Positions 39,670-48,611 of a stretch of DNA of 54,862 nt are shown piece by piece (the first letter of the stretch is position 1; every line of letters begins with the position of its first letter). A program made the translations under genes and the position numbers. This DNA is from Nocardia seriolae NBRC 15557 (GTDB taxonomy: Bacteria; Actinomycetota; Actinomycetes; Mycobacteriales; Mycobacteriaceae): the NCBI RefSeq assembly GCF_007990715.1, contig NZ_BJWY01000036.1:1-54862 (forward strand). Direction: 5' to 3'. The notes beneath the pieces were generated by a model that ran no database searches, had not been told where the DNA came from, and saw only the letters and a list, made by a program, of their open reading frames with translations.

Positions 39670-40666
39670 CGCAGGGGTTTTCCTCTTCGTGGTCTAATCC
39701 GTCGGTCCCATCGGCAACCCCGTCCATCGCGCAGGCGACCTCGTCGACGGCGACCACCACCTTGCCGCGGGCGTGCCCGCCCTGACTGAGCAGATGCGCC
39801 TGCGCGGCATCGCGCAAAGGGAAGATCGCGCCCACCGGCACCCGGAACACGCCCTTGGCCGCCAGCGCCGCGACCACCGGCAGGTCACCGGTGTCGGGCC
39901 GGGTGAACACGTACGCGCCACCGAGCTCGCGGGCCTTGGGATCGACCACCGAGGCGAAGCGGCCGTGCGGGCCCAGCAGCGGCAGTACCGTGCGCTGAAT
40001 GCGCTTGCCGACCGCGTCTAGCAGCACATCGACTCCGCCCGGGGCCAGGGCGCGCACCGAATCTGCGAGTCCCGCAGTGTAATTCACCGGTTCCGCGCCC
40101 AGTTCCCGCAGGAACTCGTGGTTGCGCTCCCCGGCCGTGCCGATCACCCGCGCGCCCAGGTGCACCGCCAGTTGCACCGCCACGCTGCCGACGCCACCGG
40201 CCGCGCCGTGGATCAGCACCGTCTCGCCGCGCCGCACATCCAGCACCCGGACCAGCGCCTGATAGGAGGTGAGGGCGGCCAGCGGCATGGCGGCGGCCTC
40301 GGCCCAGCCGAGGTTCGGCGGCTTGAGCGCCAGCGCGCGCACCGGGGCGGGCATCACCTCGGCGAAGCTGCCGCGGCTCAGATAGTCCTCGCGCACGCAG
40401 CCGACGACCTCGTCGCCCGGGGCGAATTCGGTGACGCCGATACCGATCTCGCGCACCACCCCGGAGACGTCCGCGCCCGGGACGATGGGGAAGACGGTGT
40501 CGGCGAAGGGGTCCAGATAGCCCTCGCGTGCCTTCCAGTCGATCGGATTGACCGCGGCGGCCTTGACGTCGAGCAGCACCCCGTCCAGGGCCATCTTCGG
40601 CACCGGCAGTTCGCCGTATTCGAGCACCGAGGCGTCGCCGTAGTGCCGGTAGAAGACCGCCTTCAC
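39659..40666 (-). CDS. Quinone oxidoreductase-like MDR family enzyme
   Basis: A 335-residue zinc-free medium-chain reductase. It begins GTG 40666, overlapping the methyltransferase stop (GTGA), with KAVFYRHYGDASVLEYGELP, AAAVNPIDWKAREGY (the PIDWK site of quinone reductases), FPIVPGADVSGVV and the NADPH motif VLIHGAAGGVGSVAVQLAV. The acidic C-terminus (DGLDHEEENPCDEL) is unusual for the family. Probably reduces a quinone or an activated double bond of the cluster product. Confidence 0.8.
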   Translation of the reverse strand: MKAVFYRHYGDASVLEYGELPVPKMALDGVLLDVKAAAVNPIDWKAREGYLDPFADTVFPIVPGADVSGVVREIGIGVTEFAPGDEVVGCVREDYLSRGSFAEVMPAPVRALALKPPNLGWAEAAAMPLAALTSYQALVRVLDVRRGETVLIHGAAGGVGSVAVQLAVHLGARVIGTAGERNHEFLRELGAEPVNYTAGLADSVRALAPGGVDVLLDAVGKRIQRTVLPLLGPHGRFASVVDPKARELGGAYVFTRPDTGDLPVVAALAAKGVFRVPVGAIFPLRDAAQAHLLSQGGHARGKVVVAVDEVACAMDGVADGTDGLDHEEENPCDEL

Positions 40667-41379
40667 GAGCGCACCGCCGCGCCGATATAGGTCGAGGACA
40701 GGTCGGGGGTGGTGAACACGATCAGGTCGCCGTCGCGCTTCTTGCCGAGAATGGTCAGCCCGCGCTGCTTGGCGAGCGGGGTCAGACCGGCCGCGTCGAG
40801 GTGGCGGGCCAGCTCGGCGGGCCTGATGAACATGCGGTGATGGTGGGTGCCGCGGGCCACCATGCCGGTGAGGTACTCGGGAATCCAGATCATGACGATG
40901 CGGGCCAGCAGTGTGCGATTGATGGTGTCGTAGCAGAAGATTCCGCCGGGTTTGAGCACCCGCGCGATCTCGCGCACCGACTGGGCGGGATCGTCGACGT
41001 GTTCGAGGACGTCCACGCAGGTGACGACATCGAAGGTGGCGTCGGGGTAGGGCAGGGACTCGGCGCGGCCGACGGTGTAGTCGATGGATCTGCCGGTGGC
41101 CTCGGCGTGCGCGCGGGCGGCGGCGACCAACCGGTCGGAGGGATCCATGCCGCTCACCACCGCGCCGCGCCCGGCCAGGTATTCGGTGGTGAAGCCGCCG
41201 CCGCAGCCGACGTCGAGAACCCGCTTGCCGGACCAGTTCTCGACGAATCGATCGAAGTACTCGAAGCGCGGGCGCTGGAACGAGGTGAGCCCCTTCATGG
41301 CGGAGTCGTCGTCCCACCAGGATTCGGCGAAGTCGCCGAAGAAGTCGCTCTCGGTTTGCGATTGCTTCATGTCAGACAC
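40663..41379 (-). CDS. SAM-dependent methyltransferase, UbiG/Ubi-like O-methyltransferase
   Basis: A 238-residue class I methyltransferase. The SAM motif RVLDVGCGGGFTTEYLAG, the acidic motif VVSGMDPSDRLVAAARAHA, and YPDATFDVVTCVDVLEHVDD with RVLKPGGIFCYDTINRT match UbiG-type O-methyltransferases, which methylate catechols in quinone pathways. The start is GTG 41379 or ATG 41370; both overlap or nearly touch the FAD monooxygenase stop. It probably methylates a hydroxyl installed by the upstream monooxygenase. Confidence 0.8.
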   Translation of the reverse strand: MSDMKQSQTESDFFGDFAESWWDDDSAMKGLTSFQRPRFEYFDRFVENWSGKRVLDVGCGGGFTTEYLAGRGAVVSGMDPSDRLVAAARAHAEATGRSIDYTVGRAESLPYPDATFDVVTCVDVLEHVDDPAQSVREIARVLKPGGIFCYDTINRTLLARIVMIWIPEYLTGMVARGTHHHRMFIRPAELARHLDAAGLTPLAKQRGLTILGKKRDGDLIVFTTPDLSSTYIGAAVRS

Positions 41380-42586
41380 CGTCTTTCAGCACTGGTGCGG
41401 TCGGTTCGGGTGCACGCCAGCGGGTGGCGTAGGCGATCTGGTCGCGTTCGGCGATCCGGAAGACGAGCCACGGCCACACCGCGCGCATGCCGAGTTCCCG
41501 CAGGCGGATGAGCAGCGGGTTTTCCAGCGCGCCCAGGCGGCCGATGCGCCACGCCACCTTCTGGAGCCCGGCGGTGCGGGCGCGGCGCTGTTTCTCATAG
41601 CGGCGCAACGCTGTTGCCGGGTCGGCGGCGTCCAGCTCCTCGGCCAGCACCAGGGCGTCCTCGAGGGCCTGGCAGGCGCCCTGGCCGATATTGAAGGTGA
41701 TCGGGTGGGCGGCATCGCCGAGCAGCGTCACCCGGCCCGATCCCCAGCGACTGTCCGGCGGCCGGTCCAGCACGTCGCCGCGGATGATGGCCTCGCGCGG
41801 GGTGGCGGCCAGAATCTCGGCGACCGGCGGCATCCAGCCGCGATGGCGTTGGGCCAGTAGCTCTCTGGGATCGCCGTCGTCGTGGCCGCCGGGCGCGCCG
41901 TTGGCGACGCTCATCCAGTGCACGACGCCGGGGGCGACATCGTAGAAGGTGAATCGGGTGCCGGGTCCGAACAGTGCGTAGAAGGTGCCGGGCGGGATCC
42001 GTTCGTGGCGCAGTTCGGCTTTGCCGCGCCAGGCGATGTATCCGGTGTAGCGGGGTCGGCGCAGGCCCAGCAGTCCGGTGCGGATCGTGCCGTTGATGCC
42101 GTCCGCGCCGATCAGGACGTCGCCGCGAATCTGCTCGCCACCCTCCAGCTCGACGGTGACCCCGGATTCGTCCTGCGTGAACCCGACCACCCCTGCCCCC
42201 GTGCGGATCTCGGTGCCGTCGGGGAAGTCGGAGACCGCCGCGGTCAGTATCCGATGCAGCACCGACCGTTCGACCGCGATGGTCGGGCAGCCGTACTTCT
42301 CGACGAACTCGCCGACCGGCCAGGCTCCGAAAAGCGTTCCGCGCCAGGTCCCGAAGTGGGTGATCCGCTGGATCGGGGCGGTCTCGAGCACCTCGTCGAG
42401 CACACCGAGCCGTTGCAGCGCGATGGTGCCGTTGGTCCAGATGTGGAGTCCGGCACCGCCGTCGCGCAGTTCGGTGGCGCGCTCGTAGACGCGAACCCGG
42501 ATGCCGCGCTGCCGCAACGCCAGTGCGGCGGCCAGTCCGCCGATGCCGCCGCCCGCGATGAGCACGGTCAGGGGCCCGTCGGTCAC
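41372..42586 (-). CDS. FAD-dependent monooxygenase (UbiH/zeaxanthin epoxidase-like)
   Basis: A 404-residue flavoprotein. GTG 42586 overlaps the SnoaL-like stop (GTGA); longer upstream readings lie inside that gene. Motifs: VLIAGGGIGGLAAALALRQR for FAD, DVLIGADGINGTIRTGLLG (DG motif) and VTLLGDAAHPITFNIGQGAC (GD motif), so both FAD sites are intact, unlike the pseudogene at 20828. It is a class A hydroxylase likely to hydroxylate or epoxidise the polyketide, making the site for the adjacent methyltransferase. Confidence 0.85.
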   Translation of the reverse strand: MTDGPLTVLIAGGGIGGLAAALALRQRGIRVRVYERATELRDGGAGLHIWTNGTIALQRLGVLDEVLETAPIQRITHFGTWRGTLFGAWPVGEFVEKYGCPTIAVERSVLHRILTAAVSDFPDGTEIRTGAGVVGFTQDESGVTVELEGGEQIRGDVLIGADGINGTIRTGLLGLRRPRYTGYIAWRGKAELRHERIPPGTFYALFGPGTRFTFYDVAPGVVHWMSVANGAPGGHDDGDPRELLAQRHRGWMPPVAEILAATPREAIIRGDVLDRPPDSRWGSGRVTLLGDAAHPITFNIGQGACQALEDALVLAEELDAADPATALRRYEKQRRARTAGLQKVAWRIGRLGALENPLLIRLRELGMRAVWPWLVFRIAERDQIAYATRWRAPEPTAPVLKDGV

Positions 42587-43119
42587 GGCCGATCCGTTCC
42601 GGTCAGCGCGGCCGCGGTCGCCGCCAGCTCGGCCAGATCCATGCCGCCGCCGCGGCGGCGGCCCTTGCGGGCCAGCGCGCCCGACATGAGCCAGCCCAGG
42701 CCCAGCGCCTCCAGCATGGAGGATTCGACGCCGATGCCCCAGCGTTCCTCGATCAGGCCGTTCGCCAGCCGCCACACCACCACGCCGTGGAATTCGATGG
42801 CCTCGCCGGTGGGGTCCATGCCGAGGAATTCACCGGTGAAGGTGCCGCGCCAGGTGTTGTGGATGACCACGTAGTCGGCATGTGCGCTCAGCGCCTCGAT
42901 GGTGACGTGCAGATCCGGAAAGCCCTGGCGCAGAACGGCAATGGTGTATTTGACGCCCTCGGAGCCGTCAGGCGCACCCGGCAGCGGTTGATGGTCGACC
43001 ATGGCGGGGGAGTAGATCTCGTCGACCACGGAGAAGTCGCCGCGGTTGACGAACTCGTCGAAGACGCGGCGGATGATGCGGGCGTTGGCCTCCGGGGTAC
43101 CCGGTTCAGGCGTCGACAT
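42583..43119 (-). CDS. SnoaL-like polyketide cyclase family protein
   Basis: A 178-residue NTF2-fold protein with SnoaL features: RIIRRVFDEFVNRGDFSVVD, VDHQPLPGAPDGSEGVKYTI, FPDLHVTIEALSAHADYVVI, NTWRGTFTGEFLGMDPTGE and LIEERWGIG near the usual acidic site. True SnoaL enzymes close the last ring of aromatic polyketides; many homologues have other roles. It has a 40-residue C-terminal extension rich in Ala and Arg. Its ATG (43119) overlaps the KASIII-like gene by 14 bases. Confidence 0.75.
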   Translation of the reverse strand: MSTPEPGTPEANARIIRRVFDEFVNRGDFSVVDEIYSPAMVDHQPLPGAPDGSEGVKYTIAVLRQGFPDLHVTIEALSAHADYVVIHNTWRGTFTGEFLGMDPTGEAIEFHGVVVWRLANGLIEERWGIGVESSMLEALGLGWLMSGALARKGRRRGGGMDLAELAATAAALTGTDRP

Positions 43120-44245
43120 GGGTGATCTCCTCCCCGGAAACGGTGGGCGCGGCGGCCTCCCAGCGCAGTGACAGCCCGGCGTACAGGTAGCGGCTGGCCT
43201 CCACGGCCAGCAGCAGCACCCGGTCCCCGGGCCGGACGCGGCCGCTCACCCAGCCCTCGTCGAGGGCCAGCGGCACGGCCGCCGAGCCGGTCGCGCCGAC
43301 GGTGGCGAGGTTCTCCACGATGTTCTCGGCCAGTACCGCCTGATCCTCGGGAGAGACTCCGGCGGCGTCGAATTCGGCGGTGAAGTAGTCGGCATTGCCC
43401 TCGGGCAGCACGCAGGCGTCGATCTCGGCGACGGTGAGGCCGGTGCGGGCCAGCATGTCCTTCATGCCCGCCACGAAGACCTGCGGCCCGAAGGTGGCGG
43501 TCCCGTTGACATCCAGCTTCATCTCCACCAGGCGCGTGCGTTTCGCCTGCTCGAACACCGGCGCGTGGGTGCCGCCGCCGAGGATCTGCATGCCGGGTTT
43601 GCGGTCACCGCCCAGACAGGCGGTGGCGAACCGGAATTCGCCGTCGGGATCCGCGCTGCCCGGTTCGCCGGCGCGCAACACCACGGCCCCGGCCCCGTCG
43701 CCGAAGGAGTTGATGACCAGCCGATCGCGCATGCGCACCAGGTCGGGATCCAGGCCCAGGTACATCGGGACCAGCAGCGGGGAGATCGCCTCCGCGCCGA
43801 TCACGACGGCCGTGCGGTAGGTGCCGTCGGCGAGCATGCGGCGCGCGTAATCCAGCCCCTGCACGAAACCCGTACAGGCGGCGCGGAATTCGATGGCGGC
43901 GCAGTGCGCGAGCCCGAGCTGTTCCTGCACGTAGGTGACCGCCGCGGGTAGCTGGTACTCGGGGCTGGCGGAGGACACCACCAGCAGATCGATCTCCGCC
44001 GGATCGATGTCGGCGCGGGCCAGGGCGCGCCGTGCGGCGGTGGTGGCCATGGCGGAGGTGCCGGTGGTGTGGCGTCCGGTGTCGGGTTCGATCATCCAAT
44101 GGCGTTGCCGCACTTGGATGTTGTCCAGGACCTCGGCGGGCAGGGTGCCGCACAGACGCTCGAGGGTGGCATTGTCGATCGGGTCGCCGGGCAGGAAGGA
44201 ACCGGTGGCCAGGATCGAGACGTGGCGTGGACCGGGAGCGGTCAT
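43106..44245 (-). CDS. KASIII (FabH)-like enzyme lacking catalytic His and Asn
   Basis: A 379-residue thiolase-fold protein from ATG 44245 (GGAG upstream). It keeps the acyl-accepting Cys124 in EFRAACTGFVQG and the fold marks NSFGDGAGAVVL and ALDEGWVSGRVRPGDRVLLL. The HQAN motif is replaced by PEGN (Glu282 at the His position) and the HGNTSAAS motif by VGATGSAA (Ala318 at the Asn position). Without both, decarboxylating condensation is not expected; acyl transfer or an atypical starter-loading function is more likely. It lies downstream of the KS-KS fusion and upstream of SnoaL in the same operon. Confidence 0.8.
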   Translation of the reverse strand: MTAPGPRHVSILATGSFLPGDPIDNATLERLCGTLPAEVLDNIQVRQRHWMIEPDTGRHTTGTSAMATTAARRALARADIDPAEIDLLVVSSASPEYQLPAAVTYVQEQLGLAHCAAIEFRAACTGFVQGLDYARRMLADGTYRTAVVIGAEAISPLLVPMYLGLDPDLVRMRDRLVINSFGDGAGAVVLRAGEPGSADPDGEFRFATACLGGDRKPGMQILGGGTHAPVFEQAKRTRLVEMKLDVNGTATFGPQVFVAGMKDMLARTGLTVAEIDACVLPEGNADYFTAEFDAAGVSPEDQAVLAENIVENLATVGATGSAAVPLALDEGWVSGRVRPGDRVLLLAVEASRYLYAGLSLRWEAAAPTVSGEEITHVDA

Positions 44246-44256
44246 GGTGTCTCCGT

Positions 44257-46854
44257 TCAGGATTCGAGGGGTGCTGCGGCGGGGTGACGCAGCACGAAAC
44301 TGGTGTGAGTGCCGCCCAGCGAGGAAGCGTTGATCAGCGCCGGGCCCGGGTCGCCGCCGCGCGCCCAGGCGGTGAGGGCCAGGGCGGCGGCCAGCTGCGC
44401 GCCCGCGCCGATCGGATCGCCGAGGACCCGCTTGGGCTCGTGCCGAACGCAATTCGCGCCCGGGCCGAGGCGATCGATGGCTCGCCGCTCCGGGCCGTCC
44501 ACCACGGGCAGGCCCGCCGCCGCGGTCCAGATCGCCGCCAGCTCGGCGGGATCCACCGCCGCGGCGGCGAGGGCATCGCGCATGGCCCGCTCGATCCCGT
44601 GGCCGCGTGCGTCCCAGCGGGCTATGCCGAGCGCATCGGAGGCGGTGGCGTAGCCCGCGAGGATCGCCAGGGGAGTGGCGCCGCGCGCGCGTGCCGTCGA
44701 GGCTCGTTCCAACAGCAGGGTGACGCTGCCCTCGGCGAGGCGGAAGTCGCGTCCGTGGCGGCCGGTGAACAATCCCGCGCCGCGGTACGCGTCCAGGGCG
44801 TAGGGCGAGAGTTCGTCCGCGCCGGTACACAACACCGCGTCCGCGCGCCCGGCGCGCAACAGGTCGAACGCGGTTCCGAGCGCGGCGGCACCGGCGGCAT
44901 GGCCGGAGGTCAGGGTGGAGGTCGGGCCCTTCGCGCCCAGCACCATCGCGACCTGGCCCGCCGCGGCATTGAAGACGGTATTGGGGAAAATGGCCGGATT
45001 GCCTTGCAGCGGACCACCGGCCACCGTCGGCTCGAAGAACCGCGAGATGCTGCTCATCGGCCCGATACCGGTGCCGAGCACCACACCCACACTCTCATCG
45101 GCGGTCAGCCCGGCCGCGGAGAGCGCCTGTGCGCTGGTCGCCACCGCCAACTGCCCGAGGCGGTCCATGCGCCTGCGCACTTTCGCCGCGATTGCGACCC
45201 CCGGATCGGTCGCCACGCGCGCCAGCCGCAATCCCTTGTGCGACTCGGCCGCCCCGGCACCACCCTGCCAGGCGGCCCACAGCTGCTCGGCGTCGGTGGC
45301 AGGGCCGATGAGCACACCGATGCCGGTGACGACGACCTCGTCGACATCACCGGCGTGGTCGACCTTCTCGGCGCGGTTGGTTTCATCGGCGCGGTCGGTC
45401 GTGTCGGCTGCCTCGGTCCGGCCGTCTCCCCTGCCGGGCATGGACCCGGGCCGCGCGCTGTCCGGTCGGCCGTACACGACACAGGCATTGGCTCCGGCGA
45501 AGGCGAAATTGTTCGATGCTGCCACCCGCATGGGCAGGGCGCGTGCAGCATTCGGCGCCGGATCCAGTCCGCAGGCCGGGTCGGTCTCGGTGAAACCGGC
45601 TGTCGGGGGGATCATTTCGTCGCGCAGGCCGAGGATGGTCACGATGGCCTCGACCGCGCCGGCCGCGCCGAGCAGGTGGCCGATCATGGATTTGGTGCTG
45701 CTGAGCACCACGTCCCGCGCGGCCTCACCCAGTGCGGCGCGCACGGCATTGCTTTCGGCCGAGTCGTTTTTGGGTGTTCCGGTGCCGTGGCCGTTGATGT
45801 AGGGTACCTCGGCGGGGGTGAGGTCGGCGCTGTCGATGGCGGCTCGGATGGCGCGGGCCGCGCCCGCGCCCTGCGGGTGCGGGGCGGTGGCGTGGTAGCC
45901 GTCGGCGGACATGCCGTAGCCGAGCACCTCGGCGACGATCGGCGCACCCGCCGCCAGCGCGACCTCGGCGGCGGCCAATACCAGCATGCCCGCGCCGAGC
46001 GAAAGGCCGTCGCGGTCACGGGAATACGGGCGGGCCGGGCGCGCGGACAACGACTCCACGCTGTTGAAGCCGTAGTAGGCCATCTCGCTGAGCGCGTCGC
46101 TGCCGCCGACCAACATGGCGTCGGCGCGCCCGGCTCGGATCTGCTCGACCGCGTGGGCCAGGGCATGGGCGCTGGACGCGCACGCCGTATTCACCGACAG
46201 CACCGGACCTTTGAGCCCGAACGCCGCGCTGAGCGCCTCGGCGCAGAACTGCGGCGGCACCAGCAGCAGGTGCCGGTCGTCGCCCAGCCTGAGTTCCTCC
46301 ACACCGACCGTGCGACCGACATCGACCGCGCGGCGCACCGCCTTCTCCGCGCTGCGAATCCCGGCGTTGCAGCTGCCGAATGCCACGCCCCATCGGTGCG
46401 CGGGCAGGGCGTCGGGGCGGGGCGGCGCGCCGTCCTCCAGGACGCCCAGTCCCGCACCGGCCATGGCCTCTTCGGCGGCGATGAGGGCGTAGTCGATGGC
46501 TGGTTCGGGGTCGATGAGGCCGAGCGGGCTCAGATAATCGTATTTGGGGCGAGGGGAGTCGAGGATCTCGCCGCCGATCGCGGCGGGCAGTCCGGGGACG
46601 GTGAACTCGCGCAGCGGCCGGATCGCCACCTCGCCGCCGCGCACCCGCTGCCACAGCTCCTCCGCCCCCGCCCCGTGCGCGGTGATCGCGCCGAGCGAGG
46701 TGATCACGATGCGCCGGTGCGGCGCGGATCCATGGGTTCCGCGCAACGCCGGGGTTTCAGCCGGGGCCGGGGTTTCGGGCAAGGTCGGGGCCGCTCGCAT
46801 CGCCGGGGCGTCGTGCATGGCCGGGGTTTCGTGCTTGGCGGGGGTTTCGTGCAT
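44257..46854 (-). CDS. Ketosynthase-ketosynthase fusion: active KS plus dead chain-length-factor-like domain
   Basis: An 865-residue protein of two KS folds. Residues 1-45 are a Pro/Ala/His hexapeptide-repeat leader. Residues about 47-465 are a full FabF-type KS with Cys225 (VNTACASSAH), His356 (NGHGTGTP) and His393 (KSMIGHLLGAAG). After a charged linker (about 466-505) the second KS fold (about 506-865) has Gly651 where Cys should be (TSTLTSGHAAG), no HGTxT, and RVLGDPIGAGAQ in place of the GH motif. Such Cys-less partners are chain-length factors in type II PKSs, normally a separate polypeptide. The reverse gap of 18 bases to the upstream KS-like gene indicates the same operon. Confidence 0.85.
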   Translation of the reverse strand: MHETPAKHETPAMHDAPAMRAAPTLPETPAPAETPALRGTHGSAPHRRIVITSLGAITAHGAGAEELWQRVRGGEVAIRPLREFTVPGLPAAIGGEILDSPRPKYDYLSPLGLIDPEPAIDYALIAAEEAMAGAGLGVLEDGAPPRPDALPAHRWGVAFGSCNAGIRSAEKAVRRAVDVGRTVGVEELRLGDDRHLLLVPPQFCAEALSAAFGLKGPVLSVNTACASSAHALAHAVEQIRAGRADAMLVGGSDALSEMAYYGFNSVESLSARPARPYSRDRDGLSLGAGMLVLAAAEVALAAGAPIVAEVLGYGMSADGYHATAPHPQGAGAARAIRAAIDSADLTPAEVPYINGHGTGTPKNDSAESNAVRAALGEAARDVVLSSTKSMIGHLLGAAGAVEAIVTILGLRDEMIPPTAGFTETDPACGLDPAPNAARALPMRVAASNNFAFAGANACVVYGRPDSARPGSMPGRGDGRTEAADTTDRADETNRAEKVDHAGDVDEVVVTGIGVLIGPATDAEQLWAAWQGGAGAAESHKGLRLARVATDPGVAIAAKVRRRMDRLGQLAVATSAQALSAAGLTADESVGVVLGTGIGPMSSISRFFEPTVAGGPLQGNPAIFPNTVFNAAAGQVAMVLGAKGPTSTLTSGHAAGAAALGTAFDLLRAGRADAVLCTGADELSPYALDAYRGAGLFTGRHGRDFRLAEGSVTLLLERASTARARGATPLAILAGYATASDALGIARWDARGHGIERAMRDALAAAAVDPAELAAIWTAAAGLPVVDGPERRAIDRLGPGANCVRHEPKRVLGDPIGAGAQLAAALALTAWARGGDPGPALINASSLGGTHTSFVLRHPAAAPLES

Positions 46855-46872
46855 GGCCGGGAGTCCTGTCGG

Positions 46873-48147
46873 TCAGTTCGAGCGGGTGAGGGTGAGCGCC
46901 ACGGCCTGGCCCTCCAGGCCGCGGGCCAGGGCCAGGGCCACGCGCGGCCGGGCGTCCCGGGCCGCGCCGGCGACGATGTCCAGATCGCAACCGGGGGCGG
47001 GGGTTTCGTGATTGGCCGTGCCGGGCACCACGCCGGAGTTCAGGGCCAGCGCGGCGAACGCGGCATTGAGCGCGCCCGCACCGCCCACCAGGTGGCCGGT
47101 CTGGGGTTTGACGCTGGTCACCGCGGCCTGCTCGGCGTTGAGGCCGAGTGCTGAGCGCAGGGCCCGTACTTCGCTGGTGTCGCCGAGCGCGGTCGCACAG
47201 CCGTGGGAGAGCACACAATCCGGGGCCGCGGCATCGGCATCGGACAGGGATGCCGCGATGGCGCGGGCCAGTCCCCGGCCGTCGGGATCCGAGGCGGGTG
47301 CGCGCACGCAGTCGTTGCCCATGCCGTAGCCCGCGAGTTCGGCGTAGCAGTGCGCGCCGCGCCGCAGCGCTCGATCGCGGTCCTCGAGTACCAGGATGGC
47401 CGCGCCGTCACCGATGACGGAGCCGCTGTGGTCTCGGTCGAAGGGCCGGAATGCCTTGGTATCCAGGTCGTTTCGTGGGGAGAGGACGCCGAGGCCGTCC
47501 AGTTTGGCCATGGCCCACCAGTTGGTGGCGTCGTCGTAGCCGCCCGCGACGGCGATATCGGCCTCGCCGCGCCGGATGGCGCGCATGGCGCGGCCGATGG
47601 CGGTGGCCCCGGAATCGGCCGCGCCCGCGTAGAAGGCATTGGGTCCGCGCAGGCCGAACAGCGAGGAGATGTGATAGGTCCCGCCGTTCTGCAAACCCTC
47701 CACGTAGGCCAGCGGCGGCACGATCGAGCGGGCCAGCTCGCCGAGCCTGCGCATGTCCGGTGCGCCGTCCGCGCCGCGGATGGCGGCCATATCGGCGATG
47801 GAGTCGTCGCGCTGGCAGATGTCCTTGTTCCCACCGAGATACAGGCCCGTGCGGGGGCCGAGGTCGCGCTGTTCGAGGCCCGCGTCGCGCAGCGCGAGGG
47901 TGGCGGCGGCTACGCCGTACTGGTCGCCGCGGGTGGAGGTGCGCATGGATCGAAGGGACAGGAACTCGGCCGGATCGAAGTCCGGGATCTCCGCACCGAG
48001 CCGGGTCCGCAGCGGAGACGGGTCGTAAGCGCGCAGCGGTCCGACGGCGGTGCGGCCCGCCACCAGCGCCGACCAGGTTGCGCTCGCGCCCTCGCCGAGG
48101 GCGGTGATCAGGCCGATGCCGGTGATCACGACGCGCCGCGCGGTCAC
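46873..48147 (-). CDS. KSbeta/chain-length-factor-like ketosynthase homologue (Cys to Ala)
   Basis: A 424-residue FabF-fold protein, start GTG 48147 overlapping the dehydratase stop (GTGA). The active-site Cys is replaced by Ala177 (YAGAADSGATAIG), the HGTxT motif is HGCAT (His315) and the last His is kept (TGHLVGG, His352). With the condensing Cys lost it is expected to act as KSbeta beside the active KS at 48608-49918, setting chain length. Retention of both His residues suggests a malonyl-decarboxylating role is possible, as proposed for some CLFs. Confidence 0.8.
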   Translation of the reverse strand: MTARRVVITGIGLITALGEGASATWSALVAGRTAVGPLRAYDPSPLRTRLGAEIPDFDPAEFLSLRSMRTSTRGDQYGVAAATLALRDAGLEQRDLGPRTGLYLGGNKDICQRDDSIADMAAIRGADGAPDMRRLGELARSIVPPLAYVEGLQNGGTYHISSLFGLRGPNAFYAGAADSGATAIGRAMRAIRRGEADIAVAGGYDDATNWWAMAKLDGLGVLSPRNDLDTKAFRPFDRDHSGSVIGDGAAILVLEDRDRALRRGAHCYAELAGYGMGNDCVRAPASDPDGRGLARAIAASLSDADAAAPDCVLSHGCATALGDTSEVRALRSALGLNAEQAAVTSVKPQTGHLVGGAGALNAAFAALALNSGVVPGTANHETPAPGCDLDIVAGAARDARPRVALALARGLEGQAVALTLTRSN

Positions 48148-48611
48148 GAATTCACCTCGGCGGCAGGGCTGTTCGCCGTGACGAAATCCATGCTCGGTCC
48201 CCGCGTCAGGCGCAGGAGGCGGATGGCGGCTGCCGTCTTTCCCTCGACGGTGGCAGTGGCGCACCATAGCGATGCCGCCGGATCTGTTCCCGGACCGGCT
48301 GTTTCGACAATGAGGCGCACTTGATCGCCGGGTGTGATGAAGCGGCGGAAGCGCATTCCCTCCGCGGCGCGCAGCCGCAGCAGGGGATCATCGGCCGCGA
48401 GCACCGCCAGCGCGATCAGGCTCTCGGTCAGCAGCACTCCGGGCAGGATCGGGCGGCGGGGGAAATGGCTGTCGAAGAACGGGAGGGTGCCGGTCACGTT
48501 GAGCAGGGCCTCGGCCCGAACTCCGGTGTGCACTTCGATGATTCGATCGAATCCCGGGGTACCCATGCTCGCGGTCGGCAGGTCGGCGGGTGCGGTGGAG
48601 GACACGGTCAT
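48144..48611 (-). CDS. FabZ-like 3-hydroxyacyl-ACP dehydratase
   Basis: A 155-residue hot-dog protein. The FabZ catalytic pair is present: His49 in FDSHFPRRPILPGVL and Glu63 in LLTESL. It would dehydrate the beta-hydroxyacyl-ACP made by the ketoreductase, giving a double bond, which suits a polyene-type chain. It overlaps genes on both sides (ATGA with the KS, GTGA with the KSbeta). The C-terminal tail is longer than in FabZ. Confidence 0.75.
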   Translation of the reverse strand: MTVSSTAPADLPTASMGTPGFDRIIEVHTGVRAEALLNVTGTLPFFDSHFPRRPILPGVLLTESLIALAVLAADDPLLRLRAAEGMRFRRFITPGDQVRLIVETAGPGTDPAASLWCATATVEGKTAAAIRLLRLTRGPSMDFVTANSPAAEVNS

